64,000 nucleotides of DNA from Paenibacillus andongensis (GTDB lineage: Bacteria; Bacillota; Bacilli; Paenibacillales; NBRC-103111). Of the stretch, positions 16,213 through 25,697 are shown piece by piece; positions within the stretch are counted from its first letter, which is position 1; every line of letters begins with the position of its first letter. The notes beneath the pieces were generated by a model. It had not been told where the DNA came from. It ran no database searches and was given only the letters and a program-made list of their open reading frames with translations. Position numbers and translations under genes: made by a program. Location of the stretch: NCBI RefSeq assembly GCF_025369935.1, contig NZ_CP104467.1, positions 3,231,001-3,295,000 on the forward strand. Reading direction: 5' to 3'.

Positions 16213-16530
16213 TAATTGTGGCCTTGAATAATAGTTCCTCTTCGTACGATCCGCGCTTATTCAGAATGGACGCGAAGGATGGTCTTGCTGAGAAGTCGAT
16301 TTTCGGCTTCTCAGACTCTGCCGAAGAGCCTTGGCTTGCAAAGCTTCCACTGAAAGCGCGATTTACGCTCTTAATTGTTTCGCAATGATTGCGGAACAAT
16401 GCTTTGGCTAGGTTAAGGCTTATTTTATCAGCGATTATTTGTTTAAGTTACTCTCTGATTTGCAACCTTTCGAACACGACCCCCGTTTATAGGGTGTATA
16501 ACCTATATTTGGTAGCGAGGGGTTGGCAAG
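16213..16530. other. Gene-poor stretch before the DUF4349 lipoprotein
   Basis: No supported gene. It contains CTGAGAAG (16288-16295) paired with CTTCTCAG (16307-16314), and a small CGCAAT-ATTGCG palindrome near 16380. The region must hold the promoter of the lipoprotein gene, but I could not pick a convincing -35/-10 pair. Confidence 0.4.
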
Positions 16531-17649
16531 ATGGGGGTCTTAAAAGTCAAAGAAAACGATAGGTTCATGCACAGCAGTGTTGATGCTAACAAAACGAAAA
16601 GATTTGGTCGTATGCTTTCACTCCTGTTAGCAACATGTTTATTAGTAATTAGTCTACTTTCAGGCTGTAGTTCATCAAAAAATGACTCGTCAGCGGCTTC
16701 ATCAAAAGACATGAATATGGCAGCGACGAGTGACGCCGTAAAGCCAGAATCTGCACATGACTCTAAGTCCGCAGCACCTGCTGCTGCAGCTGGAGGAAAA
16801 GCGGCAGAGCAAGCGCCTACGGAAGTGAAAAATGCACCGATCACGGTCATGCCAGCAACGGGAAACGATGAAGCAGCTGGATTTAATCGCAAGTTAATCT
16901 ACCGAGCTAACTTGGTTATGCCAGTAGAGGACTACAGCAAAGCTCAGACAGCCCTCCGGGATCTAGTAGCGCTTAGTGGGGCATACATTCTGCAGTTTTC
17001 GGAAAATGCGAATACGGGGGAGCGTGGGGGGACATATACAATCAAAGTCGCAGCAAATGGGTTTGTGTCCTTGCTAGATGGCTTAGAGAAGATGAGTCCA
17101 TCGCTCCAAAGGAATGTACAAGGGCAGGATGTCACAGAGGAGTATGTGGATCTTAATTCACGCCTCAAAGCCAAACAAATGGTTGAAACCCGACTATTGG
17201 GCTTTATGGAGAAGGCTTCAAAAACAGATGAGCTGCTCGCTTTCTCAAACGAGTTGTCCAAGGTACAGGAAGCGATTGAACAGATAAAGGGCCGGATTAG
17301 GTATTTGGATCAAAATGTCTCATTCTCGACGATTGAGCTTCGTATGTACCAGCAAACGGGTAATAAGCCGCTGCTATCTGATCCTAATCAGTTAACACTA
17401 ATGGAACGTATTCAAAAAGCATGGAATTCTAGCCTAAATGTACTAGTTGCCGTCATGCAAGGTATTCTCGTTTTCCTTGCAGCTGCATTTCCGATTCTCG
17501 TCATTGGCCTGCTGATCGGTATACCGATCTGGGTATTCAGACGCAAAAGAAATAGACAACTGCAAGAGATGCGATTTCAACTCAAAGAACAAAATGCTTC
17601 TTTAAACGCACTTGAAGATGAGAAACAAGGAACAAAAGACGCAGAATAG
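16531..17649 (+). CDS. DUF4349 domain lipoprotein
   Basis: 372 aa. After a 24-residue hydrophilic leader, a hydrophobic stretch ([19 protein letters not shown]) ends in the lipobox LSGC. A Ser/Ala-rich linker (~50-105) precedes the DUF4349 domain (~115-275): [39 protein letters not shown], then a coiled coil and [14 protein letters not shown]-terminal transmembrane helix (~295-325) is followed by the basic RRKRNRQ. The protein is probably anchored at both ends with the coiled coil outside. Function unknown. GAGGGG lies 8 bases upstream of the ATG. In other Firmicutes DUF4349 proteins are envelope proteins. Confidence 0.87.
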   Translation: MGVLKVKENDRFMHSSVDANKTKRFGRMLSLLLATCLLVISLLSGCSSSKNDSSAASSKDMNMAATSDAVKPESAHDSKSAAPAAAAGGKAAEQAPTEVKNAPITVMPATGNDEAAGFNRKLIYRANLVMPVEDYSKAQTALRDLVALSGAYILQFSENANTGERGGTYTIKVAANGFVSLLDGLEKMSPSLQRNVQGQDVTEEYVDLNSRLKAKQMVETRLLGFMEKASKTDELLAFSNELSKVQEAIEQIKGRIRYLDQNVSFSTIELRMYQQTGNKPLLSDPNQLTLMERIQKAWNSSLNVLVAVMQGILVFLAAAFPILVIGLLIGIPIWVFRRKRNRQLQEMRFQLKEQNASLNALEDEKQGTKDAE

Positions 17650-17673
17650 ACCTAAAATTGAAAATAATTTTGA

Positions 17674-17709
17674 AAATCCTGCTCTCGTAGCAGGATTTCT
17701 TTTATTTTT
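17674..17709 (+). terminator. Terminator of the DUF4349 gene
   Basis: AAATCCTGCT (17674-17683), loop CTCGT, AGCAGGATTT (17689-17698), then CTTTTATTTTT. A perfect 10-bp stem; it insulates the dcw cluster from upstream transcription. Confidence 0.93.
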
Positions 17710-17725
17710 AGCGAATATTGATTCA

Positions 17726-17763
17726 AATGTGGTGGAAAGTGGTACAAAGTGGAGGGAAAGGGG
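17726..17763 (+). promoter_or_regulatory. MraZ operator (direct repeats upstream of mraZ)
   Basis: Four direct repeats on one helical face: AAATGTGG (17726), AAAGTGG (17736), AAAGTGG (17746) and AAAGGGG (17757), about 10 bp apart. MraZ binds arrays of this kind in its own promoter and represses the dcw cluster. The last repeat abuts the mraZ ribosome binding site. Confidence 0.88.
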
Positions 17764-17773
17764 GCGCCATGCT

Positions 17774-18211
17774 ATGTTCATGGGTGAATATCAACATAGC
17801 ATCGACGAGAAGGGCCGAATGATCATCCCGGCCAAGTTTCGCGAAGCCCTCGGCGACTCATTTGTCATCACCCGCGGTCTGGATCAGTGCTTATTCGTTT
17901 ATCCGCAATCGGAGTGGGCGATACTCGAGCAGAAGCTCAAAGCACTGCCGTTAATGAAATCAGATGCGCGTGCCTTCACCCGGTTCTTCTTCTCCGGTGC
18001 AACGGAGTGTGACCTCGATAAACAAGGTAGAGCGAACATTCCAGGTAACCTAGTTGACCATGCCAAGCTTGAAAAGGATTGTGTGGTTATCGGTGTTTCC
18101 AACCGAGTTGAGATTTGGAGCAAGCAAATTTGGGAAAGCTATGCCAATGAATCCGAACAGTCATTCAATGAAATAGCTGAGAAACTCGTCGATTTTAATT
18201 TTGATTTATAG
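17774..18211 (+). CDS. mraZ: Transcriptional regulator MraZ
   Basis: 145 aa from ATG 17774, which gives the conserved start [20 protein letters not shown]; a longer frame from 17612 crosses the terminator and is rejected. Two SpoVT-AbrB-like repeats are seen, the first at ~5-50 ([13 protein letters not shown]) and the second at ~77-120 ([18 protein letters not shown]). MraZ forms ring-shaped oligomers that bind repeats ahead of its own gene, here at 17726-17763. It is the first gene of the division/cell-wall cluster. Confidence 0.97.
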   Translation: MFMGEYQHSIDEKGRMIIPAKFREALGDSFVITRGLDQCLFVYPQSEWAILEQKLKALPLMKSDARAFTRFFFSGATECDLDKQGRANIPGNLVDHAKLEKDCVVIGVSNRVEIWSKQIWESYANESEQSFNEIAEKLVDFNFDL

Positions 18212-18213
18212 AG

Positions 18214-18294
18214 GCTTACGAAGATAGTTTTGCTAAGGCAAAACTTAGCTAATGCTTACGTAGAAAGCTTTGCTAAAGCAAAGCTCTTAGGAGG
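18214..18294 (+). repeat. Family A hairpin repeat, two copies, ending in the rsmH Shine-Dalgarno
   Basis: Copy 1: GCTTACGAAG, then GTTTTGC (18227-18233) with GCAAAAC (18238-18244). Copy 2: AATGCTTACG (18251), then GCTTTGC (18267-18273) with GCAAAGC (18278-18284), then TCTT and AGGAGG (18289-18294). The two stems differ by a compensatory pair change. The array fills the whole mraZ-rsmH gap. Confidence 0.93.
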
Positions 18295-18301
18295 ACACCA
18301 A

Positions 18302-19252
18302 GTGTTTCATCATGTGACGGTACTAAAGGAAGAATCTGTTGAAGGTTTACATATAAAGCCAGATGGCGTTTACGTGGATTGTACGATGGGAGGGGCAGGA
18401 CATAGTTCCCTGATTGCATCTAAATTAGGTCCAAATGGCTTGTTGATTGCTCTAGATCAGGATGATGTCGCATTAGCGAATGCTCAAACCGTGTTAGCGC
18501 CTTACCTGGATCGCGTGAAAATCGTAAAAAGCAATTTTAGAGAGCTGGAGCAGGTGCTCCAAAATGAGCCTAGAGCACTTCGTGATGGCAAGCCACAGGT
18601 TGATGGGATACTCTTCGATCTTGGCGTTTCGTCTCCTCAACTTGATGATGGGGATCGCGGCTTCAGCTACAACCATGATGCAGAGCTCGACATGAGGATG
18701 GATCGCTCGACGGAATTAACCGCCAAAACGATCGTCAATGAGTGGCCTGCGGACAAAATTGCGCGAATTTTGTTTGAATATGGCGAAGAAAAGTTTTCCA
18801 GGCGGATCGCGAGCGTCATTGTGGAAGCTCGGACCAAACAACCGATTGAAACGACTGGCGAGCTGGTGGAGCTGATCAAGGAAGGTATTCCTGCAGCAGC
18901 AAGAAGAACCGGCGGTCACCCAGCGAAGCGAAGTTTCCAAGCGCTGCGTATCGCGGTGAACGATGAGCTGGGAGCTTTTGAAGAAGCATTGGAGCAATCA
19001 CTCCGTTGCCTAGCCCCACAAGGCAGAGTTGCTGTAATTACCTTCCACTCACTGGAAGATCGCATATGCAAACAATTTTTTGTGAAAAACGTTGAAAAAT
19101 GTACCTGTCCTTCGGATCTTCCATTTTGCGTTTGCGAGAAGACCGGCGTAGTCAAATTAGTAACACGAAAACCAATTTTACCAAGCGAATATGAGCTTGA
19201 AGTCAATCAAAGAGCAAGATCTGCAAAGTTGCGAATCGCTGAAAAGCTTTAA
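18302..19252 (+). CDS. rsmH: 16S rRNA (cytosine(1402)-N(4))-methyltransferase RsmH
   Basis: 316 aa from GTG 18302, 7 bases after AGGAGG and giving the family start [11 protein letters not shown]; the upstream in-frame start at 18230 lies in the repeat and would add repeat-encoded residues. SAM loop [12 protein letters not shown] (~26-37), [20 protein letters not shown] (~104-123), HSLEDR (~251-256) and a Cys cluster [12 protein letters not shown] (~270-281). It methylates C1402 in the ribosomal P site. Formerly mraW. Confidence 0.96.
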   Translation: MFHHVTVLKEESVEGLHIKPDGVYVDCTMGGAGHSSLIASKLGPNGLLIALDQDDVALANAQTVLAPYLDRVKIVKSNFRELEQVLQNEPRALRDGKPQVDGILFDLGVSSPQLDDGDRGFSYNHDAELDMRMDRSTELTAKTIVNEWPADKIARILFEYGEEKFSRRIASVIVEARTKQPIETTGELVELIKEGIPAAARRTGGHPAKRSFQALRIAVNDELGAFEEALEQSLRCLAPQGRVAVITFHSLEDRICKQFFVKNVEKCTCPSDLPFCVCEKTGVVKLVTRKPILPSEYELEVNQRARSAKLRIAEKL

Positions 19253-19272
19253 ATTACACCACAGAGTTAAGA

Positions 19273-19330
19273 CAAGCTCGGAAGCTTATTCCTATTACTT
19301 TGCGGGGACCCCAAATAAACACAAGGGAGG
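19273..19330 (+). repeat. Family B repeat before ftsL
   Basis: The segment AAGCTCGGAAGCTTATTCC followed by ACTTTGCGGGGACCCCAAA (19297-19315) and AAACACAAGGGAGG matches, in the same order, the DNA before pyrC (59751-59894). TTTGcGGGG/CCCCAAA can fold as a short hairpin with one bulge. It ends in the ftsL ribosome binding site (GGGAGG). Confidence 0.75.
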
Positions 19331-19339
19331 AACTAAAAT

Positions 19340-19774
19340 ATGCCATCTTATATCCAAGGCAATTTGGCTCTTGATCCAAAACGTTCGGCACCAGCACCTA
19401 AAGTGAAGATCAAAGAAAAAACGAAGGTTGTATATCGCAATAAAACATTACCGACACAAGAGAAGATGCTCTATTTATTCACGGTAATCCTTTGTGTCAT
19501 TGTGGCTGGCGTAATTATCTGGCGCTACGCGGCTATTTATCAGATGAATGCCAATATTTTGAAAATGCAAAGTGATATTCGTGAGATGCAAGCTCAGAAC
19601 AGTGCTTTGAAGCAAGAAGTAGAAAAGCTGCAAAGTCCTGAACGTATGAAGGGTGAGGCTGTACGGCTTGGGTTTAATTTAGGAGATGAAAAGAAAGTAA
19701 GTCTAGTCACTCCAGAGAAAACAAAATCAAATACAAGCAGCAGCAAAAATACTAAAGTAGCATCTAAACCGTAA
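19340..19774 (+). CDS. ftsL: Cell division protein FtsL
   Basis: 144 aa. A basic cytoplasmic tail (~1-45), one transmembrane helix (~50-70, YLFTVILCVIVAGVIIWRYA) and an extracellular leucine-zipper-like coiled coil (~73-105), the FtsL/DivIC architecture. It lies between rsmH and pbpB, the standard ftsL position. It forms a divisome subcomplex with DivIB and DivIC. A Lys/Ser-rich C-terminal tail follows. GGGAGG is 10 bases upstream of the ATG. Confidence 0.9.
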   Translation: MPSYIQGNLALDPKRSAPAPKVKIKEKTKVVYRNKTLPTQEKMLYLFTVILCVIVAGVIIWRYAAIYQMNANILKMQSDIREMQAQNSALKQEVEKLQSPERMKGEAVRLGFNLGDEKKVSLVTPEKTKSNTSSSKNTKVASKP

Positions 19775-19790
19775 TGGGCAGGTATTTCAT

Positions 19791-22085
19791 ATGACAAAAA
19801 AAATTAAGTTGCGATCTTTGCTAATTGGAGGGTTCTTCACCCTTCTTTTTGTTGTCCTCATAACTAAAGTCTATTGGATTCAAGTGGTAGAAGCTTCATG
19901 GTTGCTAGAGAAAGCCGAAAAAAGATGGGAAACAGATAAGACGATTAATCCGGTAAGGGGATCCATCCTGGACCGAAACAACAAAGTGCTAGCTGTAGAA
20001 GCGACGTCGTATACCATCGCGCTAAATCCCAAAATGATTGATAGTTATAAAATCGCTGAGGATGTTACGCAAGGATTAGCGGAAATTTTGAAAGAATCGG
20101 ATGTAACGAAGCCGACGCTTGTCAATAAAATCCGAGATCGCGCTACGAAAATGAAGCCGGATGGAACGGATTTTTCGGTATATACGGAGATTAGAAATGA
20201 AGGTTGGAAGATTGAGAAAGAGAAGGCTGATCAAGTTCGTGCGTTAATTTCAGCTCTTCAAACAAAACTCAAGTTAAACGGTAAAGCTAACGTAGGAATT
20301 ACTATTTTAGAAGATAAGAAACGCTATTATCCTGGTGAAACACTAGCCTCTCACATACTAGGATATACGAATAAAGAAGGCGAAGCTGCGATAGGACTAG
20401 AACTTAAACTAGACGAAACCCTTAAAGGTGTTCCTGGGATGCTAAGTTATGAGAAGGACGGGAAGGGTGTTGAACTTCCGGATTCCAAGATCAATTTCAA
20501 GCCAGCGCAAGACGGGAACAATGTGAGACTCACCATTGACAAAAATATACAATTCTATCTAGAGAGCGCACTCGCAAAAGTAAATGACAAATGGCACCCG
20601 AAGAGCTTGACGGCGATTGCAGTTGATCCGCAAACGATGGAAATTCTGGGCATGGCGAATACGCCTACCTTTAACCCCAATACGTATTGGACGATTAAAG
20701 ATCAAAGTGATTTCAAAAATAATGCGGTAGCTTCTCGTTATGAGCCAGGCTCTACGTTTAAAATAGTGACGTTAGCTGCTGCAGTAGAAGAGGGTCTATT
20801 TAATCCGAATGAGATGTACCAGTCCGGTAGTATTAAGGTTGAAGATAGAGAGCTTCATGACCATAACCGTGTTGGGTGGGGTAAAATATCTTTCTTAGAT
20901 GGCCTTAAACGCTCCAGTAACGTGGCCTTCGTTAAATTGGGTTACGAGAAATTAACTTCTCCAAAGTTGAAAGAATACATTAATAAATTTGGATTCGATC
21001 AAAAAACAAATATTGATATGCCGAATGAAGTTTCCGGTTTAATCGACATGAAATATCCATCTGAGTTTGCAACGGCAACATATGGTCAAGGAAAGGTCGT
21101 TGTTACAGCCATTCAACAAACAGCCGCTTATGCTGCGATGGCCAACGGTGGCAAATTAATGTGGCCTCACATTGTGAAGGATATTGTCGATCCGAAGACT
21201 GGGAAAACCATTCAATCTTTTGCGCCGCAAGTCGTTAGGCAAGTCGTAAGTGAAAAGACAGCTAAACAGGTGACCGGGTATTTAGAACAAGTTGTATCCG
21301 ACCAAGAGATTGGTACAGGTAAACTTGCCTTTATGGAGGACTACCGTGTCGCAGGAAAGACTGGAACAGCTAACTTAGTCCTTCCCGGTGAAAAGACCTA
21401 TTCCACGGATTCATGGGTTATTTCCTTTATTGGGTATGCTCCTGCTGAAAATCCTCGTATTTTAGTTACATTGATCGCCGATCAACCTGATCTAGGCGGT
21501 AACTATCACTTAGGAGGGCAGGTATTAGCTCCTGCATTTAAAGAAATTGTAGGTGAATCGCTGCAGTATATGGGCGTTGCTTCGAATAAGCAAACCAAAA
21601 TGGTCGCGAAGGAAGCGAATAAGCTTACTGTGCCTAATTTTGTAGATGGAGCAGCAGAAAGCGCCAGGGCTACTGCAAAGGAGAGCGGTTTGACACTTGA
21701 GGTTTTCGGTAAGGGAGCCAAGGTTGTGGATCAATTTCCGAAAGCAGGTACTGAAATCTTATCTACACAACGAATATATGTTGCTATGCAAACTGTTGAT
21801 GAAATGCCGCTGCCTAACTTGGTCGGTAGATCACTTCGAGATGCAGTTGAAGCTTGTTCTTTCTTTAAAGTGGACTGTCAAACCTCCGGTGAAGGATATG
21901 TCTCGGATCAGGCCATTTCGGGGGAAGGTGAGGGAAGAAAAGTGACTTTGCAGCTCAAGCCATTAAGCGATAAATCATCAGCTGAAAGTTCAGCAACACC
22001 TACATCAACGCCGACACCAGCGCCAACACCAGCGTCAAATACGAAAGCTGAAACGCAGCGATCTACGGCCAAAAAGACACCTTAA
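19791..22085 (+). CDS. pbpB: Penicillin-binding protein 2B, class B transpeptidase with two PASTA domains
   Basis: 764 aa. Transmembrane anchor (~8-28), PBP dimerisation domain beginning PVRGSILDRN (~53), transpeptidase domain with SxxK at Ser321 (STFK), SxN (SSN, ~380) and KTGT at Lys523. Two PASTA repeats (~610-665 and ~670-725) open with VPNFVDGAAES and LPNLVGRSLRD. A Thr/Pro-rich tail (TPTSTPTPAPTPAS) closes the protein. It is the septal cross-linking enzyme of vegetative division and lies 16 bp after ftsL. The Shine-Dalgarno is weak (GGGCAGG). Paralogue of the next gene, spoVD. Confidence 0.94.
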   Translation: MTKKIKLRSLLIGGFFTLLFVVLITKVYWIQVVEASWLLEKAEKRWETDKTINPVRGSILDRNNKVLAVEATSYTIALNPKMIDSYKIAEDVTQGLAEILKESDVTKPTLVNKIRDRATKMKPDGTDFSVYTEIRNEGWKIEKEKADQVRALISALQTKLKLNGKANVGITILEDKKRYYPGETLASHILGYTNKEGEAAIGLELKLDETLKGVPGMLSYEKDGKGVELPDSKINFKPAQDGNNVRLTIDKNIQFYLESALAKVNDKWHPKSLTAIAVDPQTMEILGMANTPTFNPNTYWTIKDQSDFKNNAVASRYEPGSTFKIVTLAAAVEEGLFNPNEMYQSGSIKVEDRELHDHNRVGWGKISFLDGLKRSSNVAFVKLGYEKLTSPKLKEYINKFGFDQKTNIDMPNEVSGLIDMKYPSEFATATYGQGKVVVTAIQQTAAYAAMANGGKLMWPHIVKDIVDPKTGKTIQSFAPQVVRQVVSEKTAKQVTGYLEQVVSDQEIGTGKLAFMEDYRVAGKTGTANLVLPGEKTYSTDSWVISFIGYAPAENPRILVTLIADQPDLGGNYHLGGQVLAPAFKEIVGESLQYMGVASNKQTKMVAKEANKLTVPNFVDGAAESARATAKESGLTLEVFGKGAKVVDQFPKAGTEILSTQRIYVAMQTVDEMPLPNLVGRSLRDAVEACSFFKVDCQTSGEGYVSDQAISGEGEGRKVTLQLKPLSDKSSAESSATPTSTPTPAPTPASNTKAETQRSTAKKTP

Positions 22086-22170
22086 CGGAGAGCTTGTTCT
22101 AACCCCTGTTTGTCCCGAATAGTCATGTTAGGAATGATCTTGACTTATTGGGAAGGGAGACTGAACGTTC

Positions 22171-24099
22171 ATGCGTGTTTCTAACGTTACCGTTCGTCGC
22201 AGATTGTTTACTGCGCTTATCATTGGCACTATCATCTTTGCAGCACTTATTCTCCGTCTAGCTTATGTCCAGCTATGGATCGGACAAGACTTGGCGAATA
22301 AAGCAGAGGATAACTGGCGGAGAGATATTGGTTTCGCTCCAAAAAGAGGCGAAATTCAAGATCGTAACGGCATCTCGCTGACTTACAGTATGAGTACGCC
22401 TACCATTGTGGCTATTCCTGTGCAAATCAAGGATAAGCGCGCAACGGCTGCTAAGCTGGCAGAGGTGCTGCAAGGTAATGAAGAAGACATTTACAAGCTC
22501 ATTACAAAAATAGCGTCTCAAGTTTATATTAAGCCAGCGGGTCGCAAAATAACGGTGGAAAAAGCGCAGGAAGTGCTCAGCCTTCAACTACCGGGTATTA
22601 GGGTCGCTGAAGATAACAAAAGATACTACCCATTCGGTACGCTTGCCGCCCATATCCTAGGTTTTGCCGGTTTGGACAAAGGTCTGACAGGTATTGAAGC
22701 TAAGTACAACAAAGAATTAACAGGGATTGCTGGCGGGATTTCCTATATGACGGATGCCGGCGGAAGGACCATACCAGGAACGACAGATACCTATACAAAG
22801 CCAAAAGACGGCCTTAATATGAAGTTGACCATTGACAGTCATTTGCAATCGGTACTGGAAAGAGAATTGGATCAGACCATGGTTCAATATAAGGCGCAAA
22901 ATGTAATTGCCATCATGATGGATCCGAACAATGGAGAAATCCTGGCCATGGGGAGCAGGCCTACGTATGAACCAGGCAATTATAAGGATTTCCCGGCTGA
23001 AACCTATAACAGGAACTTGCCGATTTGGAAAACGTATGAGCCGGGTTCTACCTTCAAAATTATTACGCTAGCTGCAGCACTTGAAGAAAAAAAGGTTGAT
23101 TTAAAAAATGAACAATTTTACGATCCTGGATTTATTGAGGTCGGAGGGGCTAGACTCCGCTGTTGGAAACGCGGCGGTCATGGCAGTGAAACGATGCTGC
23201 AAGTCGTCCAAAACTCCTGCAACCCCGGATTCGTCGTTATGGGACAGCGTTTAGGCAAGGAAAAATTATTTGATTACATTTCAAAGTTTGGCTTTGGGAA
23301 GAAAACAGGAATTGACCTCGGCGGCGAAGAAAACGGCATTATGTTCAAACCGTCACAAGTGGGTCCTGTTGAGCTTGCAACGACGGCATTCGGTCAAGGG
23401 GTATCGGTCACTCCGATACAACAAATTACGGCTGTCTCTGCGGCTATTAACGGAGGAAAACTTTTTAAACCGTATGTGGCAAAGTCATTTACGAATCCAG
23501 ATACGGGTGAGGTTGTTGATGTTGTAAAGCCTGAGCTTGTACGCAATGTCATCTCGGAAGAGACATCGAAGCAAGTGCGCGAAGCGCTTGAAAGCGTAGT
23601 AGCCAAAGGAACCGGACGAAATGCATTTATCGACGGCTATCGCGTAGGTGGGAAGACGGGAACAGCGCAGAAGGTTATTAACGGACGTTATTCACCGGAT
23701 GAGCATATTGTCTCTTTCATTGGCTTCGCGCCGGCCGATAATCCAAAGATTGTCATCTATGCAGCTGTAGATGATCCTCAAGGAATTCAATTTGGAGGTC
23801 TGATTGCAGCTCCGCTTGTGAAGAATATGATGGCTGATGCTTTGCGATATATGAAAGTCGAACCGGATAAAAATCAGCTTGATAAAGATTATCGCTATGG
23901 AGAAATACCGGTTGTTGAGGTTCCGGACTTGGTTGGAGCCTCAGTTGATGATATATTAGAAGATCTGAACATGAATTTTAGGCTGGCTAAGTCTGGCAGC
24001 GGCAAATATGTGATCAGTCAAGCGCCGAAACCGGGCACACGAGTAGATCAAGGCTCTACAATTCGCATTTTTCTCTCGAATAATGCGCCACCGCAGTAA
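22171..24099 (+). CDS. spoVD: Stage V sporulation protein D (SpoVD), class B PBP with one PASTA domain
   Basis: 642 aa. Transmembrane anchor (~12-32), dimerisation domain from APKRGEIQDRNG, catalytic Ser293 (STFK), SxN (NSCNP region, ~350) and KTGT at Lys495. A single PASTA domain (~580-640) opens VPDLVGASVDDI. Length and single PASTA fit SpoVD, which makes spore cortex with SpoVE. AAGGGAGA lies 10 bases before the ATG. Adjacent to pbpB as in B. subtilis. Confidence 0.93.
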   Translation: MRVSNVTVRRRLFTALIIGTIIFAALILRLAYVQLWIGQDLANKAEDNWRRDIGFAPKRGEIQDRNGISLTYSMSTPTIVAIPVQIKDKRATAAKLAEVLQGNEEDIYKLITKIASQVYIKPAGRKITVEKAQEVLSLQLPGIRVAEDNKRYYPFGTLAAHILGFAGLDKGLTGIEAKYNKELTGIAGGISYMTDAGGRTIPGTTDTYTKPKDGLNMKLTIDSHLQSVLERELDQTMVQYKAQNVIAIMMDPNNGEILAMGSRPTYEPGNYKDFPAETYNRNLPIWKTYEPGSTFKIITLAAALEEKKVDLKNEQFYDPGFIEVGGARLRCWKRGGHGSETMLQVVQNSCNPGFVVMGQRLGKEKLFDYISKFGFGKKTGIDLGGEENGIMFKPSQVGPVELATTAFGQGVSVTPIQQITAVSAAINGGKLFKPYVAKSFTNPDTGEVVDVVKPELVRNVISEETSKQVREALESVVAKGTGRNAFIDGYRVGGKTGTAQKVINGRYSPDEHIVSFIGFAPADNPKIVIYAAVDDPQGIQFGGLIAAPLVKNMMADALRYMKVEPDKNQLDKDYRYGEIPVVEVPDLVGASVDDILEDLNMNFRLAKSGSGKYVISQAPKPGTRVDQGSTIRIFLSNNAPPQ

Positions 24100-24209
24100 T
24101 GTGGTTTGCTTCGCTGGAAAAAAGATTTGCGAGTAAGACATGTTTTGCTTTTCCACTGTCATAAAATTGTCAATAATAGGTAGTAATAACGTTAAGGAGA
24201 GGGTTGCTC

Positions 24210-25697
24210 ATGAAACTTCAGGAGCTTGCTTCCGCACTGCTCATTACCCACATACATGGAGATGCTGAAACAGAGATTACAGGGATTGAAGCAGACTCTC
24301 GCAAAATAAAAACAGGGGATTTGTTTCTATGTATCCCTGGACTGACAGCAGACGGTCACGACTATGCCCCAAAAGCGATTGCGCTTGGGGCTTCTGCGCT
24401 TGTAACGGAAAGAGTACTTGACTTGCCAATTCCTCAGCTTGTTGTGAAAGATGCGAGATATGCAATGGCAGCTTTATCAGCCCATTTCTATGGCTATCCG
24501 AGCAAAGAACTGAAACTAATTGGCATAACGGGTACGAATGGTAAAACGACATCGACCTATTTGATCGAGAAAATATTGCGAGATCAAGGCTTTACGACGG
24601 GACTTATGGGAACGATTCAAATGAAAATAGGTGATACCTATACGGAAATGGAGCGAACAACCCAGGAAGCCGTCGATTTACAGCGAAGCTTCCGCCAGAT
24701 GTGTGAGCAAAAGACGGATTATTGTATTATGGAAGTGTCCAGCCATGCATTGGAATTAGGTCGAGTGAAGGGCGTTCATTTCCGATCGGGTATTTTCACG
24801 AATTTAACACAAGATCATTTAGATTATCACAAAACGATGGATGCTTACGCAGCTGCAAAAGGCCTGCTCTTCTCAAGATTGGGGAATGGTTTCTCAGCCG
24901 ATCTTAAGGAGCGTCAGTATGCAATTCTAAATGCGGATGATGCTGCTTCGCATACTTTCAGTAAGCTGACCGCCGCACAAGTTATTACATATGGTATAGA
25001 GAACGAGTGTGATGTGAGGGCGACAAATATTCGTATTACAGCCCAAGGCACGGAATTTCAGCTTATTTCCTTTGCGGGAGAGGCTTTTTTCAGAATGAAG
25101 TTGGTTGGTAAATTCAACGTGTACAATGCTCTTGGGTCCATCGCTGCGGCACTGGCGGAAGGAATTCCACTTGAAGCGATCCGGAATAGTTTAGAAAATA
25201 TTACGGTAGTAGATGGGCGTATGGAGGTTGTGAATGAGGGACAGGATTACTTAGTTTTGGTTGACTATGCTCATACCCCGGATGGACTAGAGAATGCTCT
25301 GTCAACTGTACGAGACTTTGCAGAAGGTAAGGTAATCACTGTGTTTGGCTGCGGAGGTGACCGTGATCGAACGAAGCGTCCCCTTATGGGCAAGGTTACG
25401 GCCAAGTATAGTGATTATTTGTATGTGACTTCCGATAATCCGCGTACGGAAAATCCAGATGCCATTCTTGATGATATCGTTCCTGGTCTAAAAGAGGTCA
25501 ATTACCCAAAAGAACAGTATGAATTAATCGTGGATCGCAAAAAAGCGATACAAAAGGCTATTGAAGGGGCAGGCCCTAAGGATGTAATATTGATAGCGGG
25601 AAAAGGCCACGAAACGTATCAGGATGTCATGGGGGTCAAGCATGATTTCGATGATCGATTGGTGGCTAAGGCTGCGATAAGGGGGAGAGGACGATGA
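24210..25697 (+). CDS. murE: UDP-N-acetylmuramoyl-L-alanyl-D-glutamate--2,6-diaminopimelate ligase
   Basis: 495 aa from ATG 24210, 10 bases after AAGGAG (a TTG at 24204 is in frame but too close). Adds meso-diaminopimelate to the stem peptide. P-loop GITGTNGKTTSTYL (~107-120), LTQDHLDYH (~205-213), and the DNPR specificity motif (SDNPRTENP, ~410) that marks meso-DAP rather than lysine as substrate. This agrees with the DAP pathway genes at 50825-54080. The stop overlaps the murF start by 4 bp. Confidence 0.97.
   Translation: MKLQELASALLITHIHGDAETEITGIEADSRKIKTGDLFLCIPGLTADGHDYAPKAIALGASALVTERVLDLPIPQLVVKDARYAMAALSAHFYGYPSKELKLIGITGTNGKTTSTYLIEKILRDQGFTTGLMGTIQMKIGDTYTEMERTTQEAVDLQRSFRQMCEQKTDYCIMEVSSHALELGRVKGVHFRSGIFTNLTQDHLDYHKTMDAYAAAKGLLFSRLGNGFSADLKERQYAILNADDAASHTFSKLTAAQVITYGIENECDVRATNIRITAQGTEFQLISFAGEAFFRMKLVGKFNVYNALGSIAAALAEGIPLEAIRNSLENITVVDGRMEVVNEGQDYLVLVDYAHTPDGLENALSTVRDFAEGKVITVFGCGGDRDRTKRPLMGKVTAKYSDYLYVTSDNPRTENPDAILDDIVPGLKEVNYPKEQYELIVDRKKAIQKAIEGAGPKDVILIAGKGHETYQDVMGVKHDFDDRLVAKAAIRGRGR

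Noticed and set aside
15915..16399. Several open frames on both strands in the gene-poor region
   Set aside because: No ribosome binding sites, odd amino-acid composition, and they cross hairpin repeats.
17612..17773. N-terminal extension of mraZ
   Set aside because: It crosses a terminator and the MraZ operator; homologous proteins start at MFMGEYQ.
18230..18301. Longer RsmH start at 18230
   Set aside because: It would translate the family A repeat; GTG 18302 with AGGAGG matches the family start.
22717..22899. Short antisense frames in spoVD and elsewhere in the cell-wall cluster
   Set aside because: No independent evidence; all lie within well-conserved genes.
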